The position numbers were made by a program, and so were the translations under genes. DNA of 10,043 nt from Salinicoccus sp. UBA3372 (GTDB lineage Bacteria > Bacillota > Bacilli > Staphylococcales > Salinicoccaceae): the NCBI GenBank assembly GCA_002360325.1, contig DEQG01000119.1, forward strand, positions 1-10,043, read 5' to 3'. This document shows, piece after piece, positions 1-5,614 of this stretch; position 1 is the stretch's first letter, and each line of letters opens with the position of its first letter. The notes under the pieces are model-generated. The model did no database searches. It had not been told where the DNA came from and saw only the letters and a program-made list of their open reading frames with translations.

Positions 1-463
1 CCTGTGCCACCTGCAGAGGGAAACCAGGGCTGACACGTTTCAGCACCGCATTGACATCGGTATCACCCAATATTATTTTACGGGTATACTCTTCGTGGTC
101 GGTATGAAATATTTTTTCGAAACAATGGGAAAACGGCCCGTGACCGAGGTCATGCAATAGAGCTGATGCCAGTGCGAGCAGCCGATCATCTTCCTCCCAT
201 TCTTCATGCTCCTTGAAGTTTTCCGTCATGCGTCTCACAATTTCATACACGCCGAGCGAATGGTTGAAACGCGTGTGTTCTGCGGAATGAAAAGCCAAAT
301 ACAATGTACCCAGCTGTTTTATCCTGCGGAGGCGCTGAAATTCTGTTGTCTTTATCAAGTCCCATATCACCTGGTCCCTTACATGGACATATCGATGCAC
401 AGGGTCTTTGAAGACCTTCTCTTCTACAAGCTGTTTTTTTGAATATGGTGATTCAATTAACAT
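1..463 (-). CDS. HD-domain phosphohydrolase (YwfO-like), N-terminal part, cut by window edge
   Basis: The first 154 codons of a metal-dependent HD-superfamily phosphohydrolase; the C-terminal part lies beyond the left edge. The translation begins MLIESPYSKKQLVEEK and carries the family signature: FQRLRRIKQLG at residues 42-52, the first metal-ligand histidine in HTRFNHSLGV at 63-72, and the HD pair at residues 104-105 in LLHDLGHGPFSH. This arrangement is that of the SAMHD1/dGTPase-like group that includes B. subtilis YwfO and the enterococcal dNTPase EF1143, so hydrolysis of deoxynucleoside triphosphates is the likeliest activity (family knowledge, not shown here). The ATG at 461-463 is chosen because a strong GGAGGGGG lies 7-8 bases upstream (471-478); the ATG at 468-470 is out of frame and hits a stop after five codons. 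In B. subtilis ywfO is also near the hemQ/pta/lipL homologues. Confidence 0.93.
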   Translation of the reverse strand, partial: MLIESPYSKKQLVEEKVFKDPVHRYVHVRDQVIWDLIKTTEFQRLRRIKQLGTLYLAFHSAEHTRFNHSLGVYEIVRRMTENFKEHEEWEEDDRLLALASALLHDLGHGPFSHCFEKIFHTDHEEYTRKIILGDTDVNAVLKRVSPGFPLQVAQ

Positions 464-493
464 AAAACATGCCCCCTCCACTCTCGATTCCAT

Positions 494-522
494 ATTATCA
501 TAAGTGCTATTATTAAGTACAA
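494..522 (-). promoter_or_regulatory. Candidate sigma-A promoter of the HD-domain gene
   Basis: On the minus strand TTGTAC (517-522) and GATAAT (494-499) are separated by exactly 17 bp, and the start codon follows about 30 bases downstream. The -10 matches 5 of 6 consensus bases; the -35 is weak. Read by eye only. Confidence 0.4.
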
Positions 523-532
523 ATCACTGGCC

Positions 533-549
533 TGTATGATAATCATACA
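533..549. promoter_or_regulatory. Perfect 8-1-8 palindrome, possible operator
   Basis: TGTATGAT-A-ATCATACA is a perfect inverted repeat with one central base. It lies just upstream of the candidate -35 of the HD-domain gene and just past the terminator of the small charged gene. The 7-1-7 core geometry (GTATGAT-A-ATCATAC) is like Fur-family boxes (TGATAAT-n-ATTATCA), but only four of seven half-site bases match, so the regulator cannot be named. Confidence 0.35.
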
Positions 550-550
550 C

Positions 551-590
551 AAAAATATACGGCAGATGAATCCATCATCAGCCGTATATT
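551..590 (-). terminator. Rho-independent terminator after the small charged gene
   Basis: A perfect 10-bp stem (554-563 with 581-590), then an A-A mismatch, a further 5-bp stem (565-569 with 575-579) and a 5-base loop. On the minus strand it is followed by a run of five T (555-551). It begins 10 bases after the stop codon of the gene at 600-803, which supports that gene being real. Confidence 0.85.
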
Positions 591-599
591 CGGACATAT

Positions 600-803
600 C
601 TACTCATTGGAAGATTTTTTATTGCTTTTTTGATTCCTCACTTCTTTTTCCTGTTCGAAATCCTTTTTCACTTCTTCATTCGGCGGCTGGTCAGGCGGCA
701 CCTGTTCTTTAAATTCATCTTCCTTCACTTTCTTCTTCTTTTTCAGTTCCTGCTCTTCCTCGCGCGTTGTCATCCGCCTATGCTCATCATTTCTGTCATC
801 CAT
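600..803 (-). CDS. Small, extremely charged hypothetical protein (67 aa)
   Basis: I do not recognise this family. The 67 residues are nearly all charged or polar: an acidic/basic start (MDDRNDEHRRM), a block REEEQELKKKKKVKEDEF around residues 14-31, a proline patch PPDQPP around 36-41, and a Lys/Asn/Ser tail. There is no hydrophobic segment or signal peptide, so it should be cytosolic and largely disordered or coiled. A GGGGG Shine-Dalgarno (812-816) sits nine bases before the ATG, an in-frame stop lies two codons upstream of that ATG, and a strong terminator follows the stop, so it looks like a genuine gene. It lies 52 bp downstream of the MFS gene with no terminator between them, so cotranscription is likely. 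The opposite strand has a Phe/Leu-rich frame that is just the mirror of the Lys/Glu codons. Confidence 0.72.
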   Translation of the reverse strand: MDDRNDEHRRMTTREEEQELKKKKKVKEDEFKEQVPPDQPPNEEVKKDFEQEKEVRNQKSNKKSSNE

Positions 804-855
804 GCATCATAACCCCCTTTATGGTATCAATTCCCATTTCACACAGGGGTTTAAA

Positions 856-2034
856 CTAACTTTCCGGTTTTTTCTCAGATTTGCCGTAAACAGAGTGATA
901 TATGACCATGGCAGTAAATATTGAGAATACCAGCAGCTGGTACAGTCCGCCATAACCGACTGCCGGAACGATCATACCGAGGAAAAACGGTCCAAAACCG
1001 AGCCCGGTTTCGAGCATTATGAAAAAGGTCGATGTTGCGAGCCCCACGTTTTCTTTCTTCGCAATATTTACACAGACAGCCTGAGCCACGGACTGGAAGT
1101 TGCCGAACCCGAGACCGATCAGAAACCCCGCAAGCAGCAGCATTATGCCCGCTTCAGCCTGTCCCATTATGAAAAATCCGGCAGCCATTATAATAAACGC
1201 CGGATACTGAATGACGTTGGCACCAAAACTGTCGAGTATTTTGCCTGTCACCGGTCTCGTCAACAGAATTGCCGCAGAGTAAACCAGGAAAAACATACTG
1301 GCTGCCGTCACCAGATCTATTTCTATGGCATACAAGTTCAGGAAAGATAATACTGCGGAATAGGCAATCCCCATAAACAGGACCGCGGTCCCCACCGGCA
1401 GCACCTCCCTGTCGATCATGACAAATTTCGCTCTGCCCGTCCCTTCTGTTCTGACCGTGTTGTTTGTTTTAATGAACGGCAGCATGAAGGAAATCACGAG
1501 GACGATAATGCCTATGTAGATCAGCATCGTATTGAAACTGATATGTTCCAGCAGCAGAAACGACAGAAAAGGACCGACCGCAGAACCCAGCACCATGCTC
1601 AGACTGAAATGGCTGATGCCTTCGCCGCGCCTCTCGGGCGGGACTGATATGGTTGCCAGTGTATTGAGCGCCGTACTGATGATCCCTGTCGCAAGCCCGT
1701 TCAACAATCTTACGGCGATTAAAAAGTAAAGTCCGCCGTCTATGAAATATAAAATATAAGTGATGAAGAACAGCAGTGTGCCTATATACATTATTTTCCG
1801 GGCACCGATATTATTGATCTGATAGCCTGATAACGCCCGGCCGATCAAGACGCCGACGATGAATATGCTTGCCACAAACCCTGCAATGCTGGGTGCTGCC
1901 CCATATTTCTCTATAGAAACGTTACCGACGGTCACGAGGGTGGAATACATGGAAAACATGACTATAAAATGAAATATGAATATGATTGCAAATTCACTTG
2001 TCCATATCTTTCCTTTGTGTCTGCTCTTGGACAA
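856..2034 (-). CDS. MFS transporter (about 12 membrane helices, TTG start)
   Basis: A major facilitator superfamily permease in the cytoplasmic membrane; the substrate cannot be told from sequence. About twelve hydrophobic segments are visible. The loop 2-3 motif A variant GRALSGYQINNIGARK is at about residues 65-80, with a weaker repeat RPVTGKILDSFGANV at 260-274 between helices 8 and 9. A charged cytoplasmic linker lies at about 189-210, and PPERRG at 132-137. Start choice: the frame stays open upstream to a TTG at 2058, but AAGGAGAGG sits a few bases before the TTG at 2034 and none precedes 2058. I therefore take the 392-residue protein starting at 2034. The drug-efflux-like architecture is compatible with efflux or metabolite export, but this is only a class assignment. 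It follows lipL after a terminator, so it probably has its own promoter. Confidence 0.88.
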   Translation of the reverse strand: MSKSRHKGKIWTSEFAIIFIFHFIVMFSMYSTLVTVGNVSIEKYGAAPSIAGFVASIFIVGVLIGRALSGYQINNIGARKIMYIGTLLFFITYILYFIDGGLYFLIAVRLLNGLATGIISTALNTLATISVPPERRGEGISHFSLSMVLGSAVGPFLSFLLLEHISFNTMLIYIGIIVLVISFMLPFIKTNNTVRTEGTGRAKFVMIDREVLPVGTAVLFMGIAYSAVLSFLNLYAIEIDLVTAASMFFLVYSAAILLTRPVTGKILDSFGANVIQYPAFIIMAAGFFIMGQAEAGIMLLLAGFLIGLGFGNFQSVAQAVCVNIAKKENVGLATSTFFIMLETGLGFGPFFLGMIVPAVGYGGLYQLLVFSIFTAMVIYHSVYGKSEKKPES

Positions 2035-2057
2035 AACACCCTCTCCTTTCAAGATCA

Positions 2058-2063
2058 ATTATA
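2058..2063 (-). promoter_or_regulatory. Candidate -10 box for the MFS gene
   Basis: TATAAT on the minus strand lies directly after the T-run of the lipL terminator and about 24 bases before the TTG start of the transporter gene. No convincing -35 is seen 16-18 bp upstream, where the terminator stem lies, so the promoter is weak or absent. Confidence 0.3.
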
Positions 2064-2088
2064 AAAACCAGTGAGGCGGCGTCACTGG
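2064..2088 (-). terminator. Terminator of the pta-lipL transcript
   Basis: A 7-bp perfect stem (2068-2074 with 2082-2088), a 7-base GC-rich loop, and a run of five T on the minus strand (2063-2067). The stop codon of lipL lies inside the stem. Confidence 0.8.
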
Positions 2089-2915
2089 CTGTTGTGTGAA
2101 AATATTTCCCGGTCTTTATTTCCCCGGACTTTTTCATTACGTTTAATCATGCGCTGAATATACTGATCATATTTGTCTGCGTATTCAGCCGGCAGGTTAT
2201 AAGTAACTTCAGGGTTGATACCCAATACTCCGAGGAATTTATTGAGTACATCTTCAACCGTCCAGTTTTTATCCAGTAATTCGTTCAACGATGCCATCAC
2301 TTCCGGCTGAACCAAAGGATATTCAAACTTCGTTTCAGCGTCTTTTTTGGCATGACGGTAAAACTCTTTCATAATTTCTGCACGGCCGGCGCCTGAGCCG
2401 GAAACCGACAGATAAATCTGTATGGCCACGCCCTTTTTAATGCGTCTCTGGGAGACGCCGGCAAACTTTTTGCCGGCTATGCTCAGATCATAGCTCCCCG
2501 GACAGTAGCTGCCATGGATTTCATATGCTTTGACATCCGCGCCCTCGAGTGCGGCATCCACCAGATCGAGCATCAGGTCATAACCTTCATCGATCAGAGG
2601 TGCCTTGTCCTTTTCCATGATCAAAGAAATGTTCAGTATGCCGTCATCCAGGACAACCCCGAGTCCTCCGCTGTTTCTGACAATATAGTCATAACCGATG
2701 GAGGATAAATAAGAAAGTCCCTCTTCCAGATGAGGCAGTCTGGCATCATGCAGTCCCAATATGACAAACGGATCATGTACCCAGGCACGAAACTTGAGCG
2801 ACTGTTCTTCGCCCGCTATTTCCTGTAAGACATCATCAATCGCAAATGAATGGTAGGGATGAGTGGTCTCTGATGCCGGTATATAATCCCATTGTTCGTT
2901 GAATAATTTATTCAT
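2082..2915 (-). CDS. lipL: Octanoyl-[GcvH]:protein N-octanoyltransferase LipL
   Basis: A cytosolic acyltransferase of the biotin/lipoate A-B ligase fold that, in Firmicutes, moves octanoyl from GcvH to the E2 subunits of 2-oxoacid dehydrogenases, where LipA then completes lipoate. The 277-residue length fits LipL (B. subtilis YwfL is about 280). Visible features are RNSGGLGVVLDDGILNISL at residues 80-98, the lipoate-fold signature, and CPGSYDLSIAGKKFAGVSQRR at 138-158. Cys138 is the expected catalytic acyl-thioester residue and Lys150, 12 residues on, the conserved lysine; the same spacing is known for Cys150/Lys162 of B. subtilis LipL. The ATG overlaps the end of pta by 8 bases (ATGAATAA) with only a poor Shine-Dalgarno, so translation is probably coupled to pta. 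LplA-type ligase is the alternative name often given, but the cysteine argues for LipL. Confidence 0.92.
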   Translation of the reverse strand: MNKLFNEQWDYIPASETTHPYHSFAIDDVLQEIAGEEQSLKFRAWVHDPFVILGLHDARLPHLEEGLSYLSSIGYDYIVRNSGGLGVVLDDGILNISLIMEKDKAPLIDEGYDLMLDLVDAALEGADVKAYEIHGSYCPGSYDLSIAGKKFAGVSQRRIKKGVAIQIYLSVSGSGAGRAEIMKEFYRHAKKDAETKFEYPLVQPEVMASLNELLDKNWTVEDVLNKFLGVLGINPEVTYNLPAEYADKYDQYIQRMIKRNEKVRGNKDREIFSHNSQ

Positions 2916-3900
2916 TTTCTGCTTTTATGGCGAGTGCCTGAGTAGCTGTAAATAATGCCAGGTTAAAGACTTCGTCTGTTGTACAGCCGCGTGAAAGGTC
3001 ATTTACCGGCTGGTTGAGTCCCTGGAGAATAGGGCCGTATGCCTCAAATCCACCGAGTCTCTGGGCAATCTTGTAACCGATGTTCCCCGCTTCCAAAGTA
3101 GGGAAAATAAAAACATTCGCATTTCCTTTTATTTCTGAATCCGGAGCTTTTTTCTCTGCAACACTTGGAACAAATGCCGCATCAAACTGGAATTCCCCAT
3201 CAATCGGCACTTCAGGCAATTTATCTTTGGCATACTGCGCTGCAGTTCTTACCCGTTCCGTCTCTTCAGTTTTTGCAGATCCGTGCGTCGAAAAGCTGAG
3301 CAGTGCAACAACGGGATCCACATGGAAACTTTGAGCCGTCCTGGCAGTTTCCACCGCAACTTCTGCAAGCTCTTCTGCATTCAATACCGGGTTGATTGCA
3401 CAGTCGCCCATTACGTACAGTTCATCTTCGCGCAGCATGAAGAATATTCCGCTTGTACGGGATACACCCGGTTTTGTTTTAATGATCTGCAGTGCAGGAC
3501 GGACGGTATTCGGTGTCGAATGCATCGCACCAGAAACAAGGCCGTCTGCTTTGTTGGTATAGACAAGCATAGTACCAAAGTAATTCACATCATTTAAAAT
3601 TTCTTCAGCCTGCTCTTTTGTGACTTTCCCATTTCTTCTTTCAACAAAAGCATCTACCAGCTCTTCTTTGTCTTTACAGTCTACAGGATTTATAATCTCC
3701 AGATTTTCTATATCCAATGACTCTTTTTCAGCCAGTTCTATAATTTCATTTTCATTCCCTAAAACAATAGGATGAACATAAGACGTTCTGTTTAATTCAA
3801 TCGCAGCTGTCAAAATTCGAAGGTCGACACCTTCAGGAAAAACTACTCTTACATTTTTTCCATCCAAGTTCGCTTTTAGTTTATCTAAAAATTGACTCAT
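2908..3900 (-). CDS. pta: Phosphate acetyltransferase
   Basis: Converts acetyl-CoA and phosphate to acetyl phosphate and CoA; with acetate kinase (not in this window) it forms the acetate overflow pathway. The 330-residue protein has the single PTA_PTB domain of the short Gram-positive enzyme. Signatures are SGAMHSTPNTVRPALQII at residues 123-140, PGVSRTSGIFFM at 144-155, NVFIFPTLEAGNIGYK at 262-277 and DLSRGCTTDEV at 301-311. Ser303-Arg304 correspond to the active-site Ser-Arg pair of the Methanosarcina enzyme (family knowledge). The ATG has a strong AAGGAGG six bases upstream. The gene is divergent from hemQ and overlaps lipL downstream, tying acetyl-CoA metabolism to lipoylation of the dehydrogenases that make acetyl-CoA. 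A cre site upstream suggests activation by CcpA. Confidence 0.97.
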   Translation of the reverse strand: MSQFLDKLKANLDGKNVRVVFPEGVDLRILTAAIELNRTSYVHPIVLGNENEIIELAEKESLDIENLEIINPVDCKDKEELVDAFVERRNGKVTKEQAEEILNDVNYFGTMLVYTNKADGLVSGAMHSTPNTVRPALQIIKTKPGVSRTSGIFFMLREDELYVMGDCAINPVLNAEELAEVAVETARTAQSFHVDPVVALLSFSTHGSAKTEETERVRTAAQYAKDKLPEVPIDGEFQFDAAFVPSVAEKKAPDSEIKGNANVFIFPTLEAGNIGYKIAQRLGGFEAYGPILQGLNQPVNDLSRGCTTDEVFNLALFTATQALAIKAENE

Positions 3901-3933
3901 AGTTTCCTCCTTGAAAAGCCTATGTACGAAATA

Positions 3934-3939
3934 ATTATA
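3934..3939 (-). promoter_or_regulatory. Candidate -10 box of pta
   Basis: A consensus TATAAT on the minus strand, about 33 bases before the pta start codon. The region 17 bp upstream has no good -35, which is common for promoters that need an activator and agrees with the cre site further upstream. Confidence 0.55.
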
Positions 3940-3973
3940 CCTTTTCTGTCACATGATTTCATCCCTAAATCCT

Positions 3974-3989
3974 TTTAAAACGTTTTCAG
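3974..3989. promoter_or_regulatory. Catabolite-responsive element (cre) between pta and hemQ
   Basis: The minus-strand sequence CTGAAAACGTTTTAAA matches the cre consensus WTGNAARCGNWWWCAW at 14 of 16 positions; reading the plus strand also gives 14 of 16. The centre is about 54 bp upstream of the expected pta transcription start, the kind of position from which CcpA-HPr(Ser-P) activates pta and ackA in B. subtilis. It also overlaps the hemQ -35 candidate. Confidence 0.6.
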
Positions 3990-4010
3990 ATAGAGTAATA
4001 TAGATATGAT
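3983..4010 (+). promoter_or_regulatory. Candidate promoter of hemQ
   Basis: TTTTCA (3983-3988) and TATGAT (4005-4010) with a 16-bp spacer, ending 26 bases before the hemQ ATG. The -35 lies within the cre site. Confidence 0.45.
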
Positions 4011-4036
4011 AACAATTAAAAAGAGAGGTTTTTAAG

Positions 4037-4783
4037 ATGAGCGAAGCTGTTTCTACATTAGATGGATGGTGGAGTCTGCATTTATTATATAATGTCGACT
4101 GGACATCTCTGAGATTACTTGAAGATTCGGAGAAAGACCAGCTGATTGGAGAATTACAATCATTTCTGGACCGTCAGGAAGAAGTTCATAAAAACAAAGA
4201 AGGCAGCTATTCATTTTACAATGTCACCGGACAGAAAGCAGATCTGATTCTTTGGATGCTGCGTCCGACAGTCGATGAACTGAACAAGCTGGAACTTGAA
4301 TTCAATAAACTCGGTATCAGTGATTTTCTGATTCCGTCCTACTCATATGTTTCTGTAGTCGAAATGAGCAGTTACCTGGCCAAAGAGTCAGAAGAAGACC
4401 CGTATGAGAACCCTTATATAAAAGGACGTCTTTATCCTGAAGTGCCTAAATCCAAATACATCTGTTTCTATCCGATGGATAAAAAACGTGATCTGGATGA
4501 TAACTGGTACATGCTTCCGATAGAAGACAGAAAAAAGTTGATGAGAGATCACGGCATGATCGGCCGTCAGTACGCAGGCAAAGTAAAACAGTTCATCACA
4601 GGCTCACAGGGACTGGATGAATACGAATGGGCAGTCACTTTATTCTCAGACGATATGCTTGAATTCAAGAAGATCATTTATGAGATGAGATTTGACGAAA
4701 CATCTGCACGTTATGGAGTATTCGGCGACTTTTTCGTAGGTATACACCTGCCTGCCCAGGAATTGCCCGAGTTCTTCAAGTAG
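4037..4783 (+). CDS. hemQ: Coproheme decarboxylase HemQ/ChdC
   Basis: The last enzyme of the coproporphyrin-dependent heme pathway of Gram-positive bacteria: it oxidatively decarboxylates the 2- and 4-propionates of coproheme III with hydrogen peroxide to give heme b. The 248-residue length is typical. Residues fit the staphylococcal enzyme by both identity and number, from memory of that family: Arg131 in IKGRLYPE, Tyr145 (radical tyrosine) and Lys149 in CFYPMDKKR, proximal heme ligand His172 in [21 protein letters not shown], and Arg218 in YEMRFDE. It is therefore a decarboxylase and not a chlorite dismutase, despite the shared fold. A GAGAGG sits about eight bases before the ATG. The gene is divergent from pta. 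No terminator follows before the peptide gene 73 bp downstream, so the two may share a transcript. Confidence 0.96.
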   Translation: MSEAVSTLDGWWSLHLLYNVDWTSLRLLEDSEKDQLIGELQSFLDRQEEVHKNKEGSYSFYNVTGQKADLILWMLRPTVDELNKLELEFNKLGISDFLIPSYSYVSVVEMSSYLAKESEEDPYENPYIKGRLYPEVPKSKYICFYPMDKKRDLDDNWYMLPIEDRKKLMRDHGMIGRQYAGKVKQFITGSQGLDEYEWAVTLFSDDMLEFKKIIYEMRFDETSARYGVFGDFFVGIHLPAQELPEFFK

Positions 4784-4791
4784 TCTGTACA

Positions 4792-4826
4792 TGTTTAAAC
4801 ACCAGCGGAATCGGCTATAATATAAT
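4792..4826 (+). promoter_or_regulatory. Candidate promoter of the first peptide gene
   Basis: Two overlapping TATAAT boxes (4816-4821 and 4821-4826) lie 31-41 bases before the ATG of the 30-residue peptide gene. A weak -35-like TGTTTA (4792-4797) is 18 bp upstream of the first and forms part of the 10-bp palindrome TGTTTAAACA. Confidence 0.45.
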
Positions 4827-4856
4827 GCTCGATCAAACTAATGAAAGGGTGTTTAT

Positions 4857-4949
4857 ATGGGGAGATTGATCAGAAGACTCGCTATACTTATTGCGCCTAT
4901 AATCATTAAAAAGATATTCAATAAGAATAAGTCTGATAAACGACGTTAA
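4857..4949 (+). CDS. Tiny cationic amphipathic peptide A (30 aa), paralogue of peptide B
   Basis: I do not recognise a named family. The frame encodes 30 residues: an Arg-rich start (MGRLIRRLA), a hydrophobic core ILIAPIII at residues 10-17 with a central proline, and a Lys/Arg-rich tail (KKIFNKNKSDKRR). An AAAGGG Shine-Dalgarno sits seven bases before the ATG, a double TATAAT lies upstream, and a hairpin terminator follows five bases after the stop. The best evidence is a second small frame at 5064-5147 whose product matches 10 of the first 19 residues, with synonymous codon changes at four of those positions; this is what selection on the peptide would leave. The core is too short for an ordinary membrane span, so a membrane-surface helix is likelier. 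The L-I-A-P-I-I stretch recalls Fst-type type I toxins, but the Arg-rich N-terminus does not; bacteriocin-like or structural roles are also possible. Confidence 0.72.
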   Translation: MGRLIRRLAILIAPIIIKKIFNKNKSDKRR

Positions 4950-4953
4950 TACA

Positions 4954-4994
4954 AAGTCTGCTGCGTTATAATTCAAATAACCGGCAGGCTTTTT
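4954..4994 (+). terminator. Terminator after peptide gene A
   Basis: A 10-bp stem with two G-U pairs (4954-4963 with 4982-4991), a single bulged C, then a 4-bp inner stem GTTA/TAAC, followed by five T (4990-4994). It separates the first peptide gene from the second. Confidence 0.75.
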
Positions 4995-5002
4995 ATAATT
5001 GT

Positions 5003-5029
5003 TTGACAGGCCTTTATATGGGCTATAAC
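5003..5029 (+). promoter_or_regulatory. Candidate promoter of peptide gene B
   Basis: A perfect -35 TTGACA (5003-5008) and a -10-like TATAAC (5024-5029) with a short 15-bp spacer, placed between the terminator of peptide gene A and the start of peptide gene B, about 35 bases before the ATG. Confidence 0.5.
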
Positions 5030-5063
5030 TTATTAATATATAATTTTTTTAGGGGGACTTCAT

Positions 5064-5147
5064 ATGTCTAGAATCATTCGCAGACTCGCATGGATTTTGA
5101 TTCCGATGGCGATTCGCAAGGCCACACGCGGCAAAGGCAAGAAATAG
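5064..5147 (+). CDS. Tiny cationic amphipathic peptide B (27 aa), paralogue of peptide A
   Basis: Encodes 27 residues: MSRIIRRLAWILIPMAIRK at 1-19 and a short basic tail TRGKGKK. It has no acidic residue and is strongly positive. Compared with peptide A, residues M1, R3, I5, R6, R7, L8, A9, P14, I17 and K19 are identical, and several others are I/L or K/R exchanges. A strong AGGGGG Shine-Dalgarno lies seven bases before the ATG and a TTGACA-bearing promoter candidate precedes it. No terminator is seen after the stop; the 85-residue membrane protein gene begins 75 bp downstream, so both may be on one transcript. Function unknown. A helix with Arg/Lys on one face and Ile/Leu/Trp on the other would bind membranes or other polyanions. 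Confidence 0.73.
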   Translation: MSRIIRRLAWILIPMAIRKATRGKGKK

Positions 5148-5222
5148 TGAAGATGCACCACAATTTGTTAATGGATCTTTATTCCTGTTAGCATTGATAA
5201 AAAACGTAAACGAGGAAAGTAT

Positions 5223-5480
5223 ATGTTGACTCGAAACAAACAAAAAAGGCTCATCCTCATTTTTACTGGATCGGTAACGTCTATCGTCGCCCTTTCCTTA
5301 TTAGTAGTCGGCCTTATCTTTTTAATTTCCGAAGGCGAACTGTTCGGCCTGCCTATTATTTTATTCGGCCTGGTCTCAATTTGGTTTGCACTGAGGGAGT
5401 TTAAGGAGTATCATCAACTGAAGAGAGAAGCAGAAGAAGCACAGAAGCAGAGTGATATTACACAAAATAAGTCAGACTAA
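5223..5480 (+). CDS. Small membrane protein of unknown function (85 aa)
   Basis: I do not recognise a family. After a basic N-terminus (MLTRNKQKR) there are two hydrophobic helices, at about residues 10-35 and 41-58, joined by a short acidic turn (SEGE). A charged, heptad-like cytosolic tail (FKEYHQLKREAEEAQKQ, about 60-76) and a polar end follow. By the positive-inside rule both ends should be in the cytosol, giving a helical hairpin. The ATG is preceded by GAGGAAAG with seven to eight bases of spacing. It stands 75 bp after peptide gene B in the same direction with no terminator between, which makes it a possible partner (immunity, export or anchoring), but nothing in the sequence proves this. 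Confidence 0.75.
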   Translation: MLTRNKQKRLILIFTGSVTSIVALSLLVVGLIFLISEGELFGLPIILFGLVSIWFALREFKEYHQLKREAEEAQKQSDITQNKSD

Positions 5481-5512
5481 ATGAGTATTTTATACAAGTT
5501 CCGAGAAATGGT

Positions 5513-5541
5513 TTGAATTATTTTTAATATTCACTTACTAT
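5513..5541 (+). promoter_or_regulatory. Candidate promoter of the ferredoxin gene
   Basis: TTGAAT (5513-5518) and TACTAT (5536-5541) with a 17-bp spacer; a second -10-like TATAAC lies at 5564-5569. The start codon is about 70 bases downstream of the first candidate. Confidence 0.35.
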
Positions 5542-5614
5542 TCAATTATAACCTTAGTAAAAGTATAACTTGAAATTAAGCGAATTAATCCATATATTGA
5601 AGGAGGTAATTCTA

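Noticed and set aside
206..442. Open frame on the plus strand (78 codons)
   Set aside because: It lies antisense to the well-supported HD-domain gene, has no ribosome binding site and no recognisable motif.
630..812. Phe/Leu-rich hydrophobic frame on the plus strand
   Set aside because: It is the complement of Lys/Glu codons of the charged 67-residue gene, which has the Shine-Dalgarno and terminator; the hydrophobicity is a by-product.
4792..4801. Palindrome TGTTTAAACA as an operator
   Set aside because: Only 10 bp and AT-rich, so likely by chance; it may just form part of the -35 region.
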